This document shows positions 48,590 through 60,479 of a DNA stretch of 64,000 nt, piece after piece. Both the position numbers and the translations under genes were made by a program. Positions within the stretch are counted from its first letter, which is position 1. Every line of letters starts with the position of its first letter. This DNA is from Rhineura floridana. Taxonomy: Eukaryota; Chordata; Lepidosauria; Squamata; Rhineuridae. The stretch is taken from contig NC_084497.1 of assembly GCF_030035675.1 (NCBI RefSeq), positions 28,759,937 to 28,823,936 on the forward strand. The letters run 5' to 3'. The notes beneath the pieces are model-generated. The model saw only the letters and a program-made list of their open reading frames with translations. It had not been told where the DNA came from and ran no database searches.

Positions 48590-49035
48590 AAAAACCTGCC
48601 CATTTTGGTTCTCTCACTTTCTCATTCTTCCAATCTGAAATTCAGTTCTCTGCATTTCTGCAGACATTTGCAATTTTTAAACTTTTTTTTTTAAAAAAAT
48701 CCTCATGGAAACTCTCCACCACTTTAGAGTGAGTTCTTCCTAGTAAGCAAAGTTGGGTGGGCAGCTTTGAGTAACATACACATTTTTGCAAGCCGTTTCT
48801 GATCCTATCATTCATACTTGTATCTTGTTTTGGCTCATGTATTCATTTTTACGTACACTTTCCCCTAATATATGCATTGTTAATCATGGTTTGGTTGGCG
48901 AACTGCATTGCGACATTCAAATAAGCGCGAATTTCGAAGGATGGGTGTGGTTCGGTTCTCATATTGTCTCAGAAAGTGCAAATTTGATAGATTTGGCTTG
49001 AAATGTGAACGGAATCAAATTTCTCGCCCATCCCT
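48590..49035 (+). mobile_element. AT-rich hAT-like element, near-complete copy
   Basis: Begins AGGGATGAAC and ends CGCCCATCCCT, aligning along its length with the 40479 copy. The flanking 8-mers do not match, so it is older or has lost its edges. Confidence 0.65.
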
Positions 49036-49039
49036 TTTG

Positions 49040-50215
49040 TTTTTTTATTCGCAAGCTTATCTGGTCATTTAAGGAGATGTGAATTTTGTTCCAGGAAACT
49101 GGAGCTCTTTGGTCTCAACCTCCCTCCTCCCCAACACACCCCTCTCCTGGAAAGGTGATTCAGGGAGAAAAAGGGTCCTGGCTTCTTTTCACACCTTCCA
49201 GCTAATTGAATTTACACCCAACAAAGTAGAAACAGAAGCAGAAGTTCTTCCTCCTGGACCCAGCGACAATTGCAATAGGCTGTGTGGAAAACTAAACACC
49301 CACAAAAGTATATTATATTTCTTAGGGAGCAGGTGGTGATGTGGGGGGTGGGGAGGAGGAGGAGGTGGAGGCAGAAAGCTTGTGCACATGCTGTCAAAGG
49401 AAATGGTGCAGCAATAAAAGGTCACCTCTCCTGGCCTTTTCTGAGTGGGGGGAGCCTTTGGCAGGCTGGACTAGCAGCCAGTTAGGAAAAGAGGTCTCTG
49501 CCAGAGAACAGGATCGGTCCAAAGCAGAGTCCGTGCAGCTTCTCCCCCCTCCTGAGAAGCCTGGCACCCCCAGATTCGAAGCCTTAAACACGTGTGCCAT
49601 CATGCCGTCAGAGGAGGCAGCTTTAACCTCTGGAATTCACAGCCACAAGATGTTTGGGTCGGGCCACTGGTCCAGATGGCTTTTGGTACAGGGCCACTTT
49701 GCAAGCTGCATAAAGGCACACAAAATATTCCTAAAATTGGGCAGCTGGTAACATACATTCTTCTCCTGTTAGCCAAGGTGAGAGGCAAAGAACATTGAAT
49801 TAAGCACCATCCCTCCACTGGAAACCTTGCACACGTTATGGAGCATAGATTGCACATGTTCATGACCACAGACACACACAGACGCAATATCACTGTTTGA
49901 AAAGGTCCTTGGCAGACAGTTTTGTTTCTTCTTTCCTGGTTTATTCCTGATTTCACTCTTTTCGATGGCTGTTTTGAAATTATTATTGTGTTTTAAGGGT
50001 TGTTTTTTACGTCAATATTGTGATCTAGGAATCGGGATTGCACTCTGTTTTAACGCTGGGTGACATTTGGCCTTGAATTTCCAAATTAGGTAGGACATAA
50101 GCTCTTAAAATAAATGAATACCAACCGAGCCTGTGGCTACTGAGATTTCAGCAAGCCCTCCTCACTTTTTATCTTCACAATGTTAAGGAGTGGAAACTTG
50201 ATTTTTTAAACTTAG
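49040..50215. other. Intergenic, no gene seen
   Basis: 49040-49330 is clean AT-rich sequence. The rest is unclassified and no exon is supported. Confidence 0.3.
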
Positions 50216-50530
50216 TACATTGAAATTGTTAGGACACTTGTCTTGCATGCAGAAGGTCCCAGGTTCAGTCCCCAGCAGCCTCTCCAAGTAGGGCTGGGAG
50301 AGACTCCTTGTCTGAAATCCTGGAGAGCCCCTGCCAGTCAGAGCGGACAGTATTGGGTTAGACTGACCAATGGGCTGAAAATGGTTCAGTGGGCTGGCTA
50401 GCCCAAAGGCCTGCCTAAGGCAGCTTCCTGTGTTCCTATGACTCTGATGGACAACCTGTTCTCTTGAGCTGGTCTCATAGAATCCTAGAGTTGGAAGGGG
50501 CCTATAAGGGCATCAAGTCCAACCCAGTGT
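50215..50530 (+). repeat. tRNA-derived SINE (forward), then CR1 end (reverse)
   Basis: 50215-50440 has 'GCATGCAGAAGGTCCCAGG', 'TTCAGTCCCCAGCAGCCTC' and the tail 'AAGGCAGCTTCCTGTGTTCC'. 50475-50530 is 'CTCATAGAATCCTAGAGTTG', a minus-strand CR1 3' end. Confidence 0.7.
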
Positions 50531-50624
50531 CCTTGATTTTCCTTCCTCTTCTCTTGCCTGGCATCACCTTCTATGATTCCCCCTCTCCTCCTCTTCCCCC
50601 TGCCTAAGGCCCATACCATTTTCT

Positions 50625-50850
50625 TAGCCTGTCTCAAATCCACTTCATTAGGCCCTGGGCTTGCTTGTTTACTGTGGGGCATTTTGTGCGCATTCGCGTA
50701 TTCGTCGGAGGGGCTTCTAATTTAATCAAGGTGGAGAGGCACCGTTTCTGCTCTTTGTTTGCTTGGCGCGCCGCTTCCCTGCTCTCCGATTAAGTTGCTG
50801 GGCGTCCTGAGGGTGTAGAGAGGCCATGAGGTGCCCCCACGTAAAGCAAC
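50625..50850. promoter_or_regulatory. Candidate conserved non-coding element
   Basis: Repeat-free, with 'CTTGCTTGTTTACTGTGG' (forkhead-like TGTTTAC), 'TTCTAATTTAATCAAGG' and 'CTCTCCGATTAAGTTGC' (homeodomain-like). Confidence 0.3.
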
Positions 50851-51299
50851 AGTCCTCAAAGGTCTGGGGCAACGGGCCAGGCTTAAAGGGGACCCCCCTA
50901 TCCAGTGGGGCAGGAATTTGGCCAGGGAGGAGTGGAAGAGAGAGACAGAGGGGAGAGTCAGAAGTGAGGTCAGCAACCCTAAGAATATCGTCTAGCACTG
51001 GAAGGGAGACCCACACAGGTCAGAAGGAAAAGGACAGTCTAGGAAGCACAGCAGTTCCTCTCTCTGCCTACTCTTCCCAATGAGTTGCTCCCCAACACTT
51101 CCAACAAATGTACTCTCACATCCCTCAAGCAATGATGCAGGATCAGAGTTCAAAGGCACATTCTAGACACTCAAGGAGGGTGCAGAGCAGGGCCAGCAAG
51201 GGGAGTGGCCGGAGAGAGTCCCGAGGGACAGAGAGGCTTTGAGGGCCACATTTGGCCTGCAGTCCTCAGAGTCACCATCCTGGCCAAAGGGAGAGGTGA

Positions 51300-51312
51300 A
51301 ATGAAATCTCCC

Positions 51313-51367
<55 letters not shown>

Positions 51368-51380
51368 AACACACAAACAC
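51300..51380 (+). repeat. (CT)n(CA)n microsatellite
   Basis: About 40 bp of CT followed by about 20 bp of CA, then CAAACACACAAACAC. Confidence 0.95.
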
Positions 51381-51759
51381 GTATGTATACATCTCCCCAC
51401 CCAACATAGCCATAAAAGCCACCTCTTGCTGATCTATTGCATGGGTATCTTCAGATCAGGGCTGATTTCTGCCTCCCTCTGTGTGTGTATGTGTCTTTCC
51501 GTGGCCTGAACATTGCAAGCCGCGGAAAGACACACAGGGAGAGGGGCAGGAGCTCAAGGAACTGGATGCAAAGGACCCAACCCCGGTATCAAGGGACAAC
51601 CTCTTCCTTGTGATCACCTTGGTATAAACTTCAGCTTCTCAGCTGCTGCTTATGACAAGCAAATGTACATGGTCCTAGCCCTCGTGACGGTGGAAGAAAC
51701 CATGATTTTGTTCCGTGAAAGGGCATGCTGCGCTTAGTCTTGAGCATGAATGGAAGAGA

Positions 51760-52380
51760 AATGGCTTTGAGATCTTAGTCTGCATCTGTATTGGATTTGT
51801 TTTTAGATGTTTGTTTTCAGATGCATTTTCATTGCTGTTATCATTTAAGTGCCTGCTGCCCTGGGCTCCTTTGGGAGAAAGGGCAGGATATAAATGAATA
51901 AATAAATAGGGTGAATCTATGCCTAATATCAACAGGGTGTCCTTGGTGGTGGTGCCGCCACCGGGGGGGGGGGCTGCCCTGTTGGCAATGACCTGTAACA
52001 GTGTCTTTGCAGTGGTGGCTCCCTGTTTGTGGAATGCCCTCCCAATGAGGTGCATCTGTCTCCATCACTACTGACTTCCAGGAGGAAGTTGAAAACATTC
52101 CTGTTCACCCAGGTATTTGATGGCTGAAAGGGACCATTCCTGTCCACCTGGAGACCACTAGGTGGAAGAATTTCCTGCAATTGTGTTTCAGCATGTTTAA
52201 ACGGTAACTATGTTTTAGAATGTTGTTAAACTAACTGTGTTTTTAGAATATTTTAAGCTGTTTTTAGAATGCTTTTCTTTTTGTTGCAGTTTAATTGTTT
52301 TCTTGTGTTTGCCGCCCTGGGCTGCTTTGGGAGAAAGGGCGGGATAGAAATGTAATCATAAATACAAACAAATAAATGTC
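51760..52380 (+). mobile_element. L2-like LINE: tail fragment followed by protein-end remnant and tail
   Basis: 51760-51910 is a tail ('CTGCCCTGGGCTCCTTTGG'). 52010-52130 keeps a worn reverse-transcriptase end (P-C-L-W-N-A-L-P, then FQEEVENIPVHPG-like), and 52150-52380 is its tail ('TTTGCCGCCCTGGGCTGC'). Confidence 0.65.
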
Positions 52381-52554
52381 AGTTCTTTCCTTCTTTCTTT
52401 TGAGATAAATGATCATTCCTCCCCCCGCCCCTCTGAGAACATCATCTTGACTCTGGGGTGGTTGTAAATATTTCTTTTCTTTTCTTCAGTGTGGCCAATG
52501 GGAGGGGGGGAGAAGCACTGCCATCCATGCCCCTCCCTCCCCTCCCTCCGCCAC

Positions 52555-52870
52555 ACCATCGAATTTCCAATTTTCAGCTAATATCAAGGTCGTGGCAGCG
52601 AGCGCAGAGGGCCTGGTAGGACATAATGGCAGAAGAATTGTAAATGCTGCTTTTAGCGAATGCCGAATGAGGTTGGACTAAGGGAAGGGGAAATTTTCCA
52701 TTCACTGCCGGGCCCCTGAATAAACGAATACATTTTCTCCCTGAGTGTGTCGCATTAAATTTCCAGAGGTCCTGGGTGCCAGGTAGATGTCATTAGTAAC
52801 AGTTTTGCGTCGTAATGAATGCTTTTATTTTTCTTCCAAGCAGCTCATGAATACATAAAGAAGCTGCTTT
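52555..52870. promoter_or_regulatory. Strong candidate conserved non-coding element
   Basis: 315 bp without any repeat signature, sharply bounded by repeats. Homeodomain-like words are 'GTCATTAGTAACAG', 'CGTAATGAATGC' and 'CGCATTAAATTTCC'. No coding frame survives. Its location fits distal PAX7 regulatory DNA. Confidence 0.35.
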
Positions 52871-53059
52871 GGGTTGCATCTGGGGATCTGCAGCGGAAGC
52901 TTAATTTTGCATCCCCTCCACTAACTCTCTTGGCATGCCCAGCTGGGCTCAACTTTAAAGGAATCTGTTGCAACCAAAGGGTCACCTTCCTCCTCTTTTT
53001 CTTTTTTTTTCCTTTAGGGTTGCACCAGAAAAAAACACAAATAAACCTAGAGACTGTGG

Positions 53060-53560
53060 GTTGTGTATTCAAGTCCTACTCAGAGTAGACCCATTGAAAT
53101 GTAGGGCCCTGAGTTAGTCATGCCCATTCATTTCAGTGGGTGGCACCACTCTAAGCCTTGCTGGGGGCAGACTCACTGAAATCAGGGGACTTATTTATTA
53201 TTATCAAATCAAATTTTATTCCAGTCAACAGACCATTGAGATAAAAACAGATAACATTATAACAAACTCATTTAAGAATATAAATGGAATATATATAAAT
53301 AAGTGAAATAATACTTAAAAAATTACAAAGGACAAAATAACACAGTTTCTTTGGAGACTATCAAATAATCATTAATGGTCTAATACAAATAGCAAAGTTC
53401 AAGAAATTAATGGACTTTCTTCTTCTTCTTTTTCTTCATCATCATCATCATCATATTACCTGCCCTTCACCAGTAGGACCCAGGGTGGTCACAATGGTAT
53501 AAAATACATTATTACAAACAATTTAAAACAAATTAAAACAAGTCACAACTAGAGAGGGTC
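53060..53560. repeat. Foldback fragments and A/T-rich LINE-tail-like sequence
   Basis: 53065-53195 carries 'TCCTACTCAGAGTAGACCC' and 'CATTCATTTCAGTGGG'. 53200-53400 is A-rich, like 45335. 53425-53560 has (ATC)n and a reverse L2-like tail. Confidence 0.45.
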
Positions 53561-53629
53561 CTAAAGTATATATATCTCAAATGTCAAAATAATGATTATC
53601 ATCATTATAATCATCAATACGTTTATATC

Positions 53630-54215
53630 CCAGTTTTCCTCCCAGGAGCTCAAGGTGGCCTACAAACATCATTCTCTCTCTCCTCATTTATCCTCACAAC
53701 AACCCTGCGAGGTAGCTTAGACTGAGAAAAACAGTGACCAGCCCAAGTTCACCCAGTGAGCTTTATGACCAAGTGGTAATTTGGACCCTGGTCTCCCAGC
53801 CCAGCACTCTAATCACTACGCCACACTGGCTCATAATAATCATAATAATTCCCTAGGCTCTTTTGGGAGGAAGGGTGGGATAATAATAACAATAATAATA
53901 GGGCTCTATCCAACTAAGTGCAACTCACAGTAGACCCATTCAAATTAATGGACCTAATTTAGTCATGTGCATTCACTTCAGGGGGCCACCTTGGAGTAGG
54001 ACTAACTGAATACCACCATTTACAATATAATGTCAATGTCCTGCCTTCAAGTTGATTCTGACTGATGGCGACCCTCTGAATAGGGGTTTCATGAGGCTGA
54101 GAGGCAGTGACTGGCCCAAGGTCACCCAGTGGGCTTCATGGCTGTGTGGGGATTCGAACCCGGGTCTCCCAGGTCGTAGTCCAGCACCTTAACCACTACA
54201 TCACACTGGCTCACC
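53630..54215 (-). repeat. Two reverse copies of the second SINE family
   Basis: 53630-53840 is near complete ('TTTATCCTCACAACAACCCT' ... 'CTCTAATCACTACGCCACAC'). 54095-54215 is the head half ('GGGGATTCGAACCCGGGTC'). Between them lies a foldback fragment (53910-54010). Confidence 0.75.
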
Positions 54216-55194
54216 CATTTACAATATAATTACATATAAAAACCATTACAAATATAATAATTAAATATAATAACAATTAAAACAGCAAACCTCACACTCA
54301 AAATCCATTCACATCACATGTCATATCCCAGACAGATAGAGACTGCAATAAATATTTTGGAAGCCTAGTCGAATGTGTGGCCTGTGCTTACTCCAAAGCA
54401 AGTCCTATTTAGTTCAATGGGGTTAATTCTCGGGCAAGTGCCCTCAGGCCCACCCTTAGCATGTGTGGGGCCCTGGGCAAAAGCATAGTTGGGCCCCCCC
54501 ACATTCTTTCTCCCTATATATATACATTGAGAGAGAGATTTTATTTATGAATATATGTAATTATAATATTTACATATGAGACTAACAACCTATTAAATAC
54601 AAATATGATTACCTTCACTTCAGGGACTAGGCCTCTAGTCAACCTGTTCCATACATATCCATTTCTTCACTGGTCTCTCGACATCTGTCTTCCCTTTGTT
54701 GATATCTGCTAGATATGGCAGTCTATTTCTAGGCATATTTTCCCATCTTTATCTCCCTAACTAAACAATTGAAAACACTTTGTGCAGAACCATTGTTTTA
54801 AATATCGAGGATGACAGAATTTAATCATTTCTGTAAATGTCTGGGCCTGGCTGCTTTGTTGATGGGCAATTACTTTTGGATTAAAATTAAAATAATACAA
54901 ATATAAGAAACTATATATAACTTCACAGCTGATGAGCGGCAGCAGCACAGGGAAGCCATGACTCAGACACGCAGCCGAAGAGCAGGCTGGGGATTCAAAC
55001 CTCCTGCCTAAAATCAGCTTGGGAAGCGGCTGGCGAGACGGCCGCTGCACGGCTGAAGGGAGAGGAAAAACCCTGCCGCAGCCCAGCTTCTCAGATCGCG
55101 AAGCGTGGGGGGCCCCCAAAGCATGGGGCCTGGGGCAACTGCCCCGCTTCCTGGTAGGTGGCTCTGAGTGCCCTCATTCAAGGCACAAGTGGCC

Positions 55195-55380
55195 TCAGTG
55201 GTGCAGGGTGGTTAGGGATAGCTTGGCTACAGTAATCTCTGCTCTGATGACCTCACAGTTGGGCTACTGCAATGCGCTTTTCATGGGGCTGCCTTTGAAA
55301 ACAGTTCGGAACTTTCAACTACAGCAGAAGGTGGCTGTCAGGCTGTTGACAGCTATGGACCTTTCTCTATAGAAGTGTTA
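55195..55380 (+). mobile_element. L2-type LINE reverse-transcriptase fragment
   Basis: Encodes ISALMTSQLGYCNALFMGLP followed by LKTVRNFQLQQKVAVRLLT, the well-known L2 'LDYCNALY.GLP...LQ.VQN.AARLL' block. It is truncated on both sides. Confidence 0.75.
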
Positions 55381-55399
55381 TATCAGATGAACAGAGAAA

Positions 55400-55670
55400 G
55401 CTGTCACTTAGTCTACACTGACTGGCAGCCGCTCTACACTACATCTACACTGACTGGCAGCCATTCTTGAGGGTTTCAGATAGAAGTTTCTCCCGGCCTT
55501 ACTTGGAGATGCTGAGGATTATTTTTTTATTTATTAAATTTATATCCTGCTGCTCCTCCCAGGCTTCTTCAATAGGCACTGAAAAGGCAACATAAATTGA
55601 TTGAATTGACTGAGGATTGAACCTGGGACCTTCTGCAATCAAAGCTCTGTGCTCTCCTGGCTGACCTGTT
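55400..55670 (-). repeat. SINE split by an L2-like tail
   Basis: The SINE tail half (55400-55520) and its 'GATTGAACCTGGGACCTTCT' half (55612-55665) are separated by 'TTTATATCCTGCTGCTCCTC' sequence. Confidence 0.6.
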
Positions 55671-55839
55671 GGCTTTACCTATATGGGCTAAATAAATGAA
55701 ACGAAACGGCATTGTCCCTTTGGCTTAAAATGGCTGCCCCATTTGGTCTTGAATGGGCAGCAGATTTTTCTGAATATGGCATTTGAGAAGCATAGAGATG
55801 AGTTGAGTTGTATGATCCATCTCCCAGGTTATGGTCTGA

Positions 55840-56040
55840 AGGCAGATGAGGCCACCACCTTGCTGAAGGTAACCCAGTCTGGGGGCAGTTCAGTGTCTGG
55901 ATGGGTAATTGTCTGGTTCCCCATCTGTGAAATGCACTGCCCAGTAAGGTCTGCCTGATGCCTTCATTGACATCTTTTTGGCATCAGGTCAAGACTCATA
56001 GTTTCCCCCAGGTTTTTGATAGACTAAGATGATACTTCTT
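55840..56040 (+). repeat. 5S-rRNA-like SINE fragment
   Basis: 'GAAGGTAACCCAGTCTGGGG' and 'CAGTGTCTGGATGGGTAATT' run parallel to the internal promoter part of 5S rRNA (GGAAGCTAAGCAGGGTCGGG ... TACTTGGATGGGAGAC). A LINE-like tail follows. Confidence 0.45.
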
Positions 56041-56049
56041 GTGGTTAGT

Positions 56050-56575
56050 ATAAGAACATAAGAAGAGCCTGCTGGATCAGGCCAGTGGCCCATCTAGTCC
56101 AGCATCCTGTTCTCACAGTGGCCAACCAGGTGCCTGGGGGAAGCCCGCAAGCAGGACCCGAGTGCAAGAACACTCTCCCCTCCTGAGGCTTCCGGCAACT
56201 GGTTTTCAGAAGCATGCTGCCTCTGACTAGGGTGGCAGAGCACAGCCATCACGGCTAGTAGCCATTGATAGCCCTGTCCTCCATGAACTTGTCTAATCTT
56301 CTTTTAAAGCCATCCAAGCTGGTGGCCATTACCGCATCTTGTGGGAGCAAATTCCATAGTTTAACTATGCGCTGAGTAAAGAAGTACTTCCTTTTGTCTG
56401 TCCTGAATCTTCCAACATTCAGCTTCTTTGAATGTCCACGAGTTCTAGTATTATGAGAGAGGGAGAAGAACTTTTCTCTATCCACTTTCTCAATGCCATG
56501 CATAATTTTATACACTTCTATCATGTCTCCTCTGACCCGCCTTTTCTCTAAACTATGCTGCCAAAGCTTCTGGTA
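56050..56575 (-). mobile_element. CR1-type LINE, 3' part with readable protein end
   Basis: On the minus strand, 56524-56255 gives an uninterrupted 89-codon frame with KIMHGIEKVDREKFFSLSHN, RTDKRKYFFTQRIVKLWNLL and LDGFKRRLDKFMED, the C-terminal end of a CR1 reverse transcriptase. The 3' tail follows to 56050. The 5' part is lost, as is usual for these elements. Confidence 0.85.
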
Positions 56576-56999
56576 GCTGTGATGGGGGTTGTTGATGATG
56601 GTTTTTGTGTTTTTAGCAGTGTTGCAAATTGCCTGGAGATCATCGAGTAACGATCAACTAACAGCTCTGATAAATCATTATCATCATAGGGTCTGTGCTT
56701 GAGGAAACACAGGATATTAACATGATTAATAAGACACAGAAATAAATAAATCTCTGACATTATTTGGAACTGGTCTTGGTCAACTCAGCCTTAAGTACGT
56801 AAGTAAATAGAAAAACAGTTCAGCTTATTCTGAGCCCACTCTGAACCCCAAAGAGGAGATGATGAGGACTGAACGTGAAACTTTGTCCTCTCACATTGCG
56901 CTATTGACTCCATCACACCACTTAGACCTTTCTCCACCATGCAAGAATCCTGCCGGAGCTCTGCTCCGAACCACATCGCTCGAAAGGGCCTGAGCCCCT

Positions 57000-57440
57000 C
57001 TCACAAGGTTGGGAACAGTTTGCTGTGCAAGCTGACTTGGCCTGGGCAGGACTTTGCCCTAGAACAAATTGCTCTCTGATAAGAACAGGAAGAGAATGTC
57101 AGGCTGATCTTAATCCTAAATTCTTGCTTATTTCCCTCCCTCTCTCTCCACAAGTTCCCTTTAATAACATTCTCTCCTGTTTTGTTTTTGTTTGACGTGG
57201 GATGTGTGTTGGGAGGCAATAATTAAACGATAGGTGTCCCTTGAACTCATTTACATCCACTTGCTTGTGCCTATAATGTATTCCACATGTTTATTTACCT
57301 TTTCTTTTTGTGTGTGTGCAGAGTACCTTTTTAACCCACGTACCCCTATGTCTCGTTCCACAATGGCCATTTAATTCGTTACGGCCCAAATCACAGGTCA
57401 GGGGGAACCAGGTTAGGGTTATGCCCGAATTGCGTTAGTG
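57000..57440. promoter_or_regulatory. Strong candidate conserved non-coding element
   Basis: A 440-bp repeat-free island: 'GATCTTAATCCTAAATTC' (paired/bicoid-like TAATCC), 'GGCAATAATTAAACGATAGG' and 'ATGGCCATTTAATTCGTTAC'. No exon. Confidence 0.35.
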
Positions 57441-57614
57441 ATGTTTGGCCCTGAGGCGCTGAGTGAGGGTCTGGGGAAACATGGAATTGTGCTTGCTGAT
57501 GAACGCTGGGATAAGGTCACAAGGTACATATCAGCCTTTATTGCCGTCCGCGGCACTTGGAAAGTTGCAGGCACAGAAACAGAAGTTGTGGATGGTAAGT
57601 GCTGGAGACAGAGG

Positions 57615-57795
57615 GCTGCATTGTCCTACTCAGAGCAGACCCATTGAAATGAATGAACCTAACTTGCTCATGGCCATTCATTTCAATGGGTTGCCTCCAA
57701 TCTGTACTCCAACTTGGAGTAGGCCCATTGAAATTAATGGGCTTAAGTTAGACATGCCTGTTAACTTAAATGGGTCTGTGCTGAGGAGGACTAGC
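57615..57795. repeat. Foldback repeat, two palindromic copies
   Basis: 'TCCTACTCAGAGCAGACCC' and 'CATTCATTTCAATGGGTTG' are the arms of the first copy; 'GAGTAGGCCCATTGAAATTA' and 'TTAAATGGGTCTGTGCTGAG' are those of the second. Confidence 0.65.
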
Positions 57796-57989
57796 ACTGG
57801 TTACAACCCATTCTCTGCAATACAATGTGCAGCTGTGGGACTCCAACTCCCATCTGCCTCAGCCAGCATGGCCAATGATCAGGCATGATGACGTCTCTCC
57901 AATATTTTGGACAGAGAAGGGCCATTTCCAGAGATACTACCCAAGAACCTTTTCACTGGACAGAATGAGGCTTGGGACCTCTGCGTACA

Positions 57990-58345
57990 AAACATTAAAG
58001 ATCAGACAGTTGGAAGGAGTCTTGGAGGACATCTAGACCAACCCCCTGCTGAATGCAGGATCTACAACACAGGATGCAACTACGGGATCCCTGTTAGCTG
58101 GGCATCCAGCAGAGAGCCCACCGCCTCCCACTGTTGAATAACTCTTACCCTTACAATGTTTCTTCCAATGCTTAACCGAAATCTGCTTATTTGATCCAGT
58201 TCTGCCCTCTGGAGCATCAGAGAGCAAGAGCCTGCTCTGACTTTAGCTTGACAGCTTTTCAGATATTTGAAGACCGCTATCAAATCTCCCCTTAATCATC
58301 TCGTCTCCAGGTTGAAATATCCAGCTCTTTCAGCTGGTCCTTTCC
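57990..58345 (-). mobile_element. CR1 LINE of a second subfamily, 3' part
   Basis: On the minus strand this reads the familiar CR1 end with 'GATTTGATAGCGGTCTTCAA' and 'GGGGGTTGGTCTAGATGTCC'. A short piece of the protein end precedes the tail. Confidence 0.75.
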
Positions 58346-58449
58346 GGACCCATGACTACCCTGGTCACTGTTCAGTAGAGCAGATACTGGAATTTTGCAG
58401 AATTTGAATTTGGAGGTTCCTCTTCAGACTAAACAACTCCTGTTCCTCC

Positions 58450-58790
58450 TCATCCCCCATGGATGTGTTTCGGTTCTCATATTGTTTGGGAGGGTGCAAA
58501 TTTGATACATTTGGCTTTAAATGCAAACTGAATCAAATGTCTCTCCCACCCCCAGTTCTTAGATGGGTCTCCTGGTAGTAGTGAGTGATCTGCCATAAGA
58601 AATAGATGGACCGTCCATATCTACAGGTACTCTACCTCCAAATCCCAGATGCTAGGAATTGCAGATTGGGAGAGTGCCATTTCACTCAGGTCCTGCTTGC
58701 ATAAACATCTGTCTGGCCACTGTGAGGACAGGATGCTGAACTAGATGGTCCTTTGGCCTGATCTAGCTGCAGGACTCTTTTGAGGTTCTC
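58450..58790 (+). repeat. AT-rich hAT-like fragment and CR1 tail
   Basis: 58450-58550 is the right end of the 40479 family. 58615-58790 is a plus-strand CR1 tail ('GTGAGGACAGGATGCTGAAC'). Confidence 0.55.
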
Positions 58791-60080
58791 TAACACTCCA
58801 GAATGGGGACTCACGCCAATGGAACAGATGGGGAATGGAAGCCAGCAGGCCTGGAGTTTACTTCACAGCCTGGAGGAAAGCGCTGTGCTCCTTGAATGTC
58901 TCCAGATCAAGCTGCCCTTAAATGCACAGGAGCAGGAGACTGAGTGAAATTCAGCAACCTTCTAGATGTGGCATCCTCCAGTCTAAGATCCTGACAACCA
59001 GATTTGGAAGCTTGGAGAGCCTTTGTTTCACACAGCCAAGCAACCATTGTTACGACATGTGCTCTTGGGAACCTGAGTGTGTGCATTTGCCACCCTCATG
59101 TCCCATGAAACACACCTCCTTGAGAGGAGGGGATCTTTTGCTAGGGATAAAAACAAGCGCTTTGCCCTGAAATGTGCTTAAATGGTGTAGATATTTAACC
59201 CAAGAAATGCAGGTCCAAACCAAAATAAAGCAAAGCTTGATTTTTATTGAGAGAAAGAGTAGGAAAGCATTACAGAATTACTTGGGTGCGTGGCAGCATT
59301 TATCATTAATATCCTAACCCATTCATAACTTTAAACTAAAGAAATCAAAGGACCCTATTACTATAAGAGGTGAAAGGTAAGAGAGAGATTACCTATCCTA
59401 TGCCCTGAGTGGGCGGCTGAATACAGCTGAAGCTATGTGGAAGAGCTCTGATCCAAAACCAGGAAGGAATCTCTTGGTCTCAAGGTTTTGCACCAAGACC
59501 CAGAGTCTTCCCGGTTCTGTCCCTGCAGTCCTTGATGCGTTCCTTGAGAGCGTCGTACACGTGTGTCAGAGCTCTGGAGTTCCTCAGCCCCCCTTTTTCT
59601 TTCTTCCTCTCCTCCCTCTTTTTTTCTACCTTCAAGCCTCGGTTTTAAAATACTTTTTTTCCTCTCTCCCCCTCCTGCCAAGGAGGGTATGAAAGTCTGG
59701 TGATGTTGTGTATGTGTGTGTGTATTTCTAACTGACCCTGAAAACTAAGCTCCTAACAAACAATGGGATTCACTGTGGGTGAGGGAAATTTGCCAAAGGA
59801 CAAGATAACAATTATGCAGAACATTTATGCTGTAGCTTTAGTTTGTATCTTAATTTCTGCCCTTGTTACTCTTCGCACAAAACCTCGTGGGAAAGCATCA
59901 CCAGCCATACCATTAGGTGGGGTGTGTGGGGTGGGAATTGTAGTTTAGCAGGCTCCATGGCCCTGCCTCGTAACACCATGTTGCTATTCTTGTGCCATAA
60001 ACCTGGCTGTTCAAGATGGCTGCCCACTTGCTGGCTCTGCTCTGTTTTCCTCCTCTCCCCCTCCTTCTACAGATAATACA
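58790..60080. other. Intergenic, no gene seen
   Basis: Largely unclassified, with CT-rich tracts near 59580-59690. No exon signals fit the short frames present. Confidence 0.3.
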
Positions 60081-60470
60081 TTTTCTTTTTCTTTCTTTTT
60101 TAGCAGAAAAAGTTTCTTCGCCTTTCTGATTCTTGTGTAGTAATCTCCCCGATTAGCCCTTGCAACTCCAGCTTTGTATGAAAAGGACATAATGGAAAAA
60201 TAATTAAAAATAAAAGACTGAGGAATAAGGGAAAAAAATAATCATTTGAAAGCGAGGGGAGGGGGGATAAAGAGGCAGATCTGCGAAGCTGGTAGATAAC
60301 CAACAGATGTGATTTTTGCAGATAAGCGTGGCAATTTAGATGAGATAAATCTGGAGGCATTACCAACCTCCATTGCAAGACTCTTTTCATCAGGCTGATA
60401 CATTCCCCCCCCCCAATTTTAGCTAGCAAGCTGGAGGGAGGGGAGTGTGGGGAGGAGTGAATGAAAGGGG
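60080..60470. promoter_or_regulatory. Candidate conserved non-coding element
   Basis: Repeat-free, with 'AGTAATCTCCCCGATTAGCC' (bicoid/paired-like TAATC and GATTA) and 'AAAAATAATTAAAAATAAAA'. Confidence 0.3.
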
Positions 60471-60479
60471 AGAAAAGCT

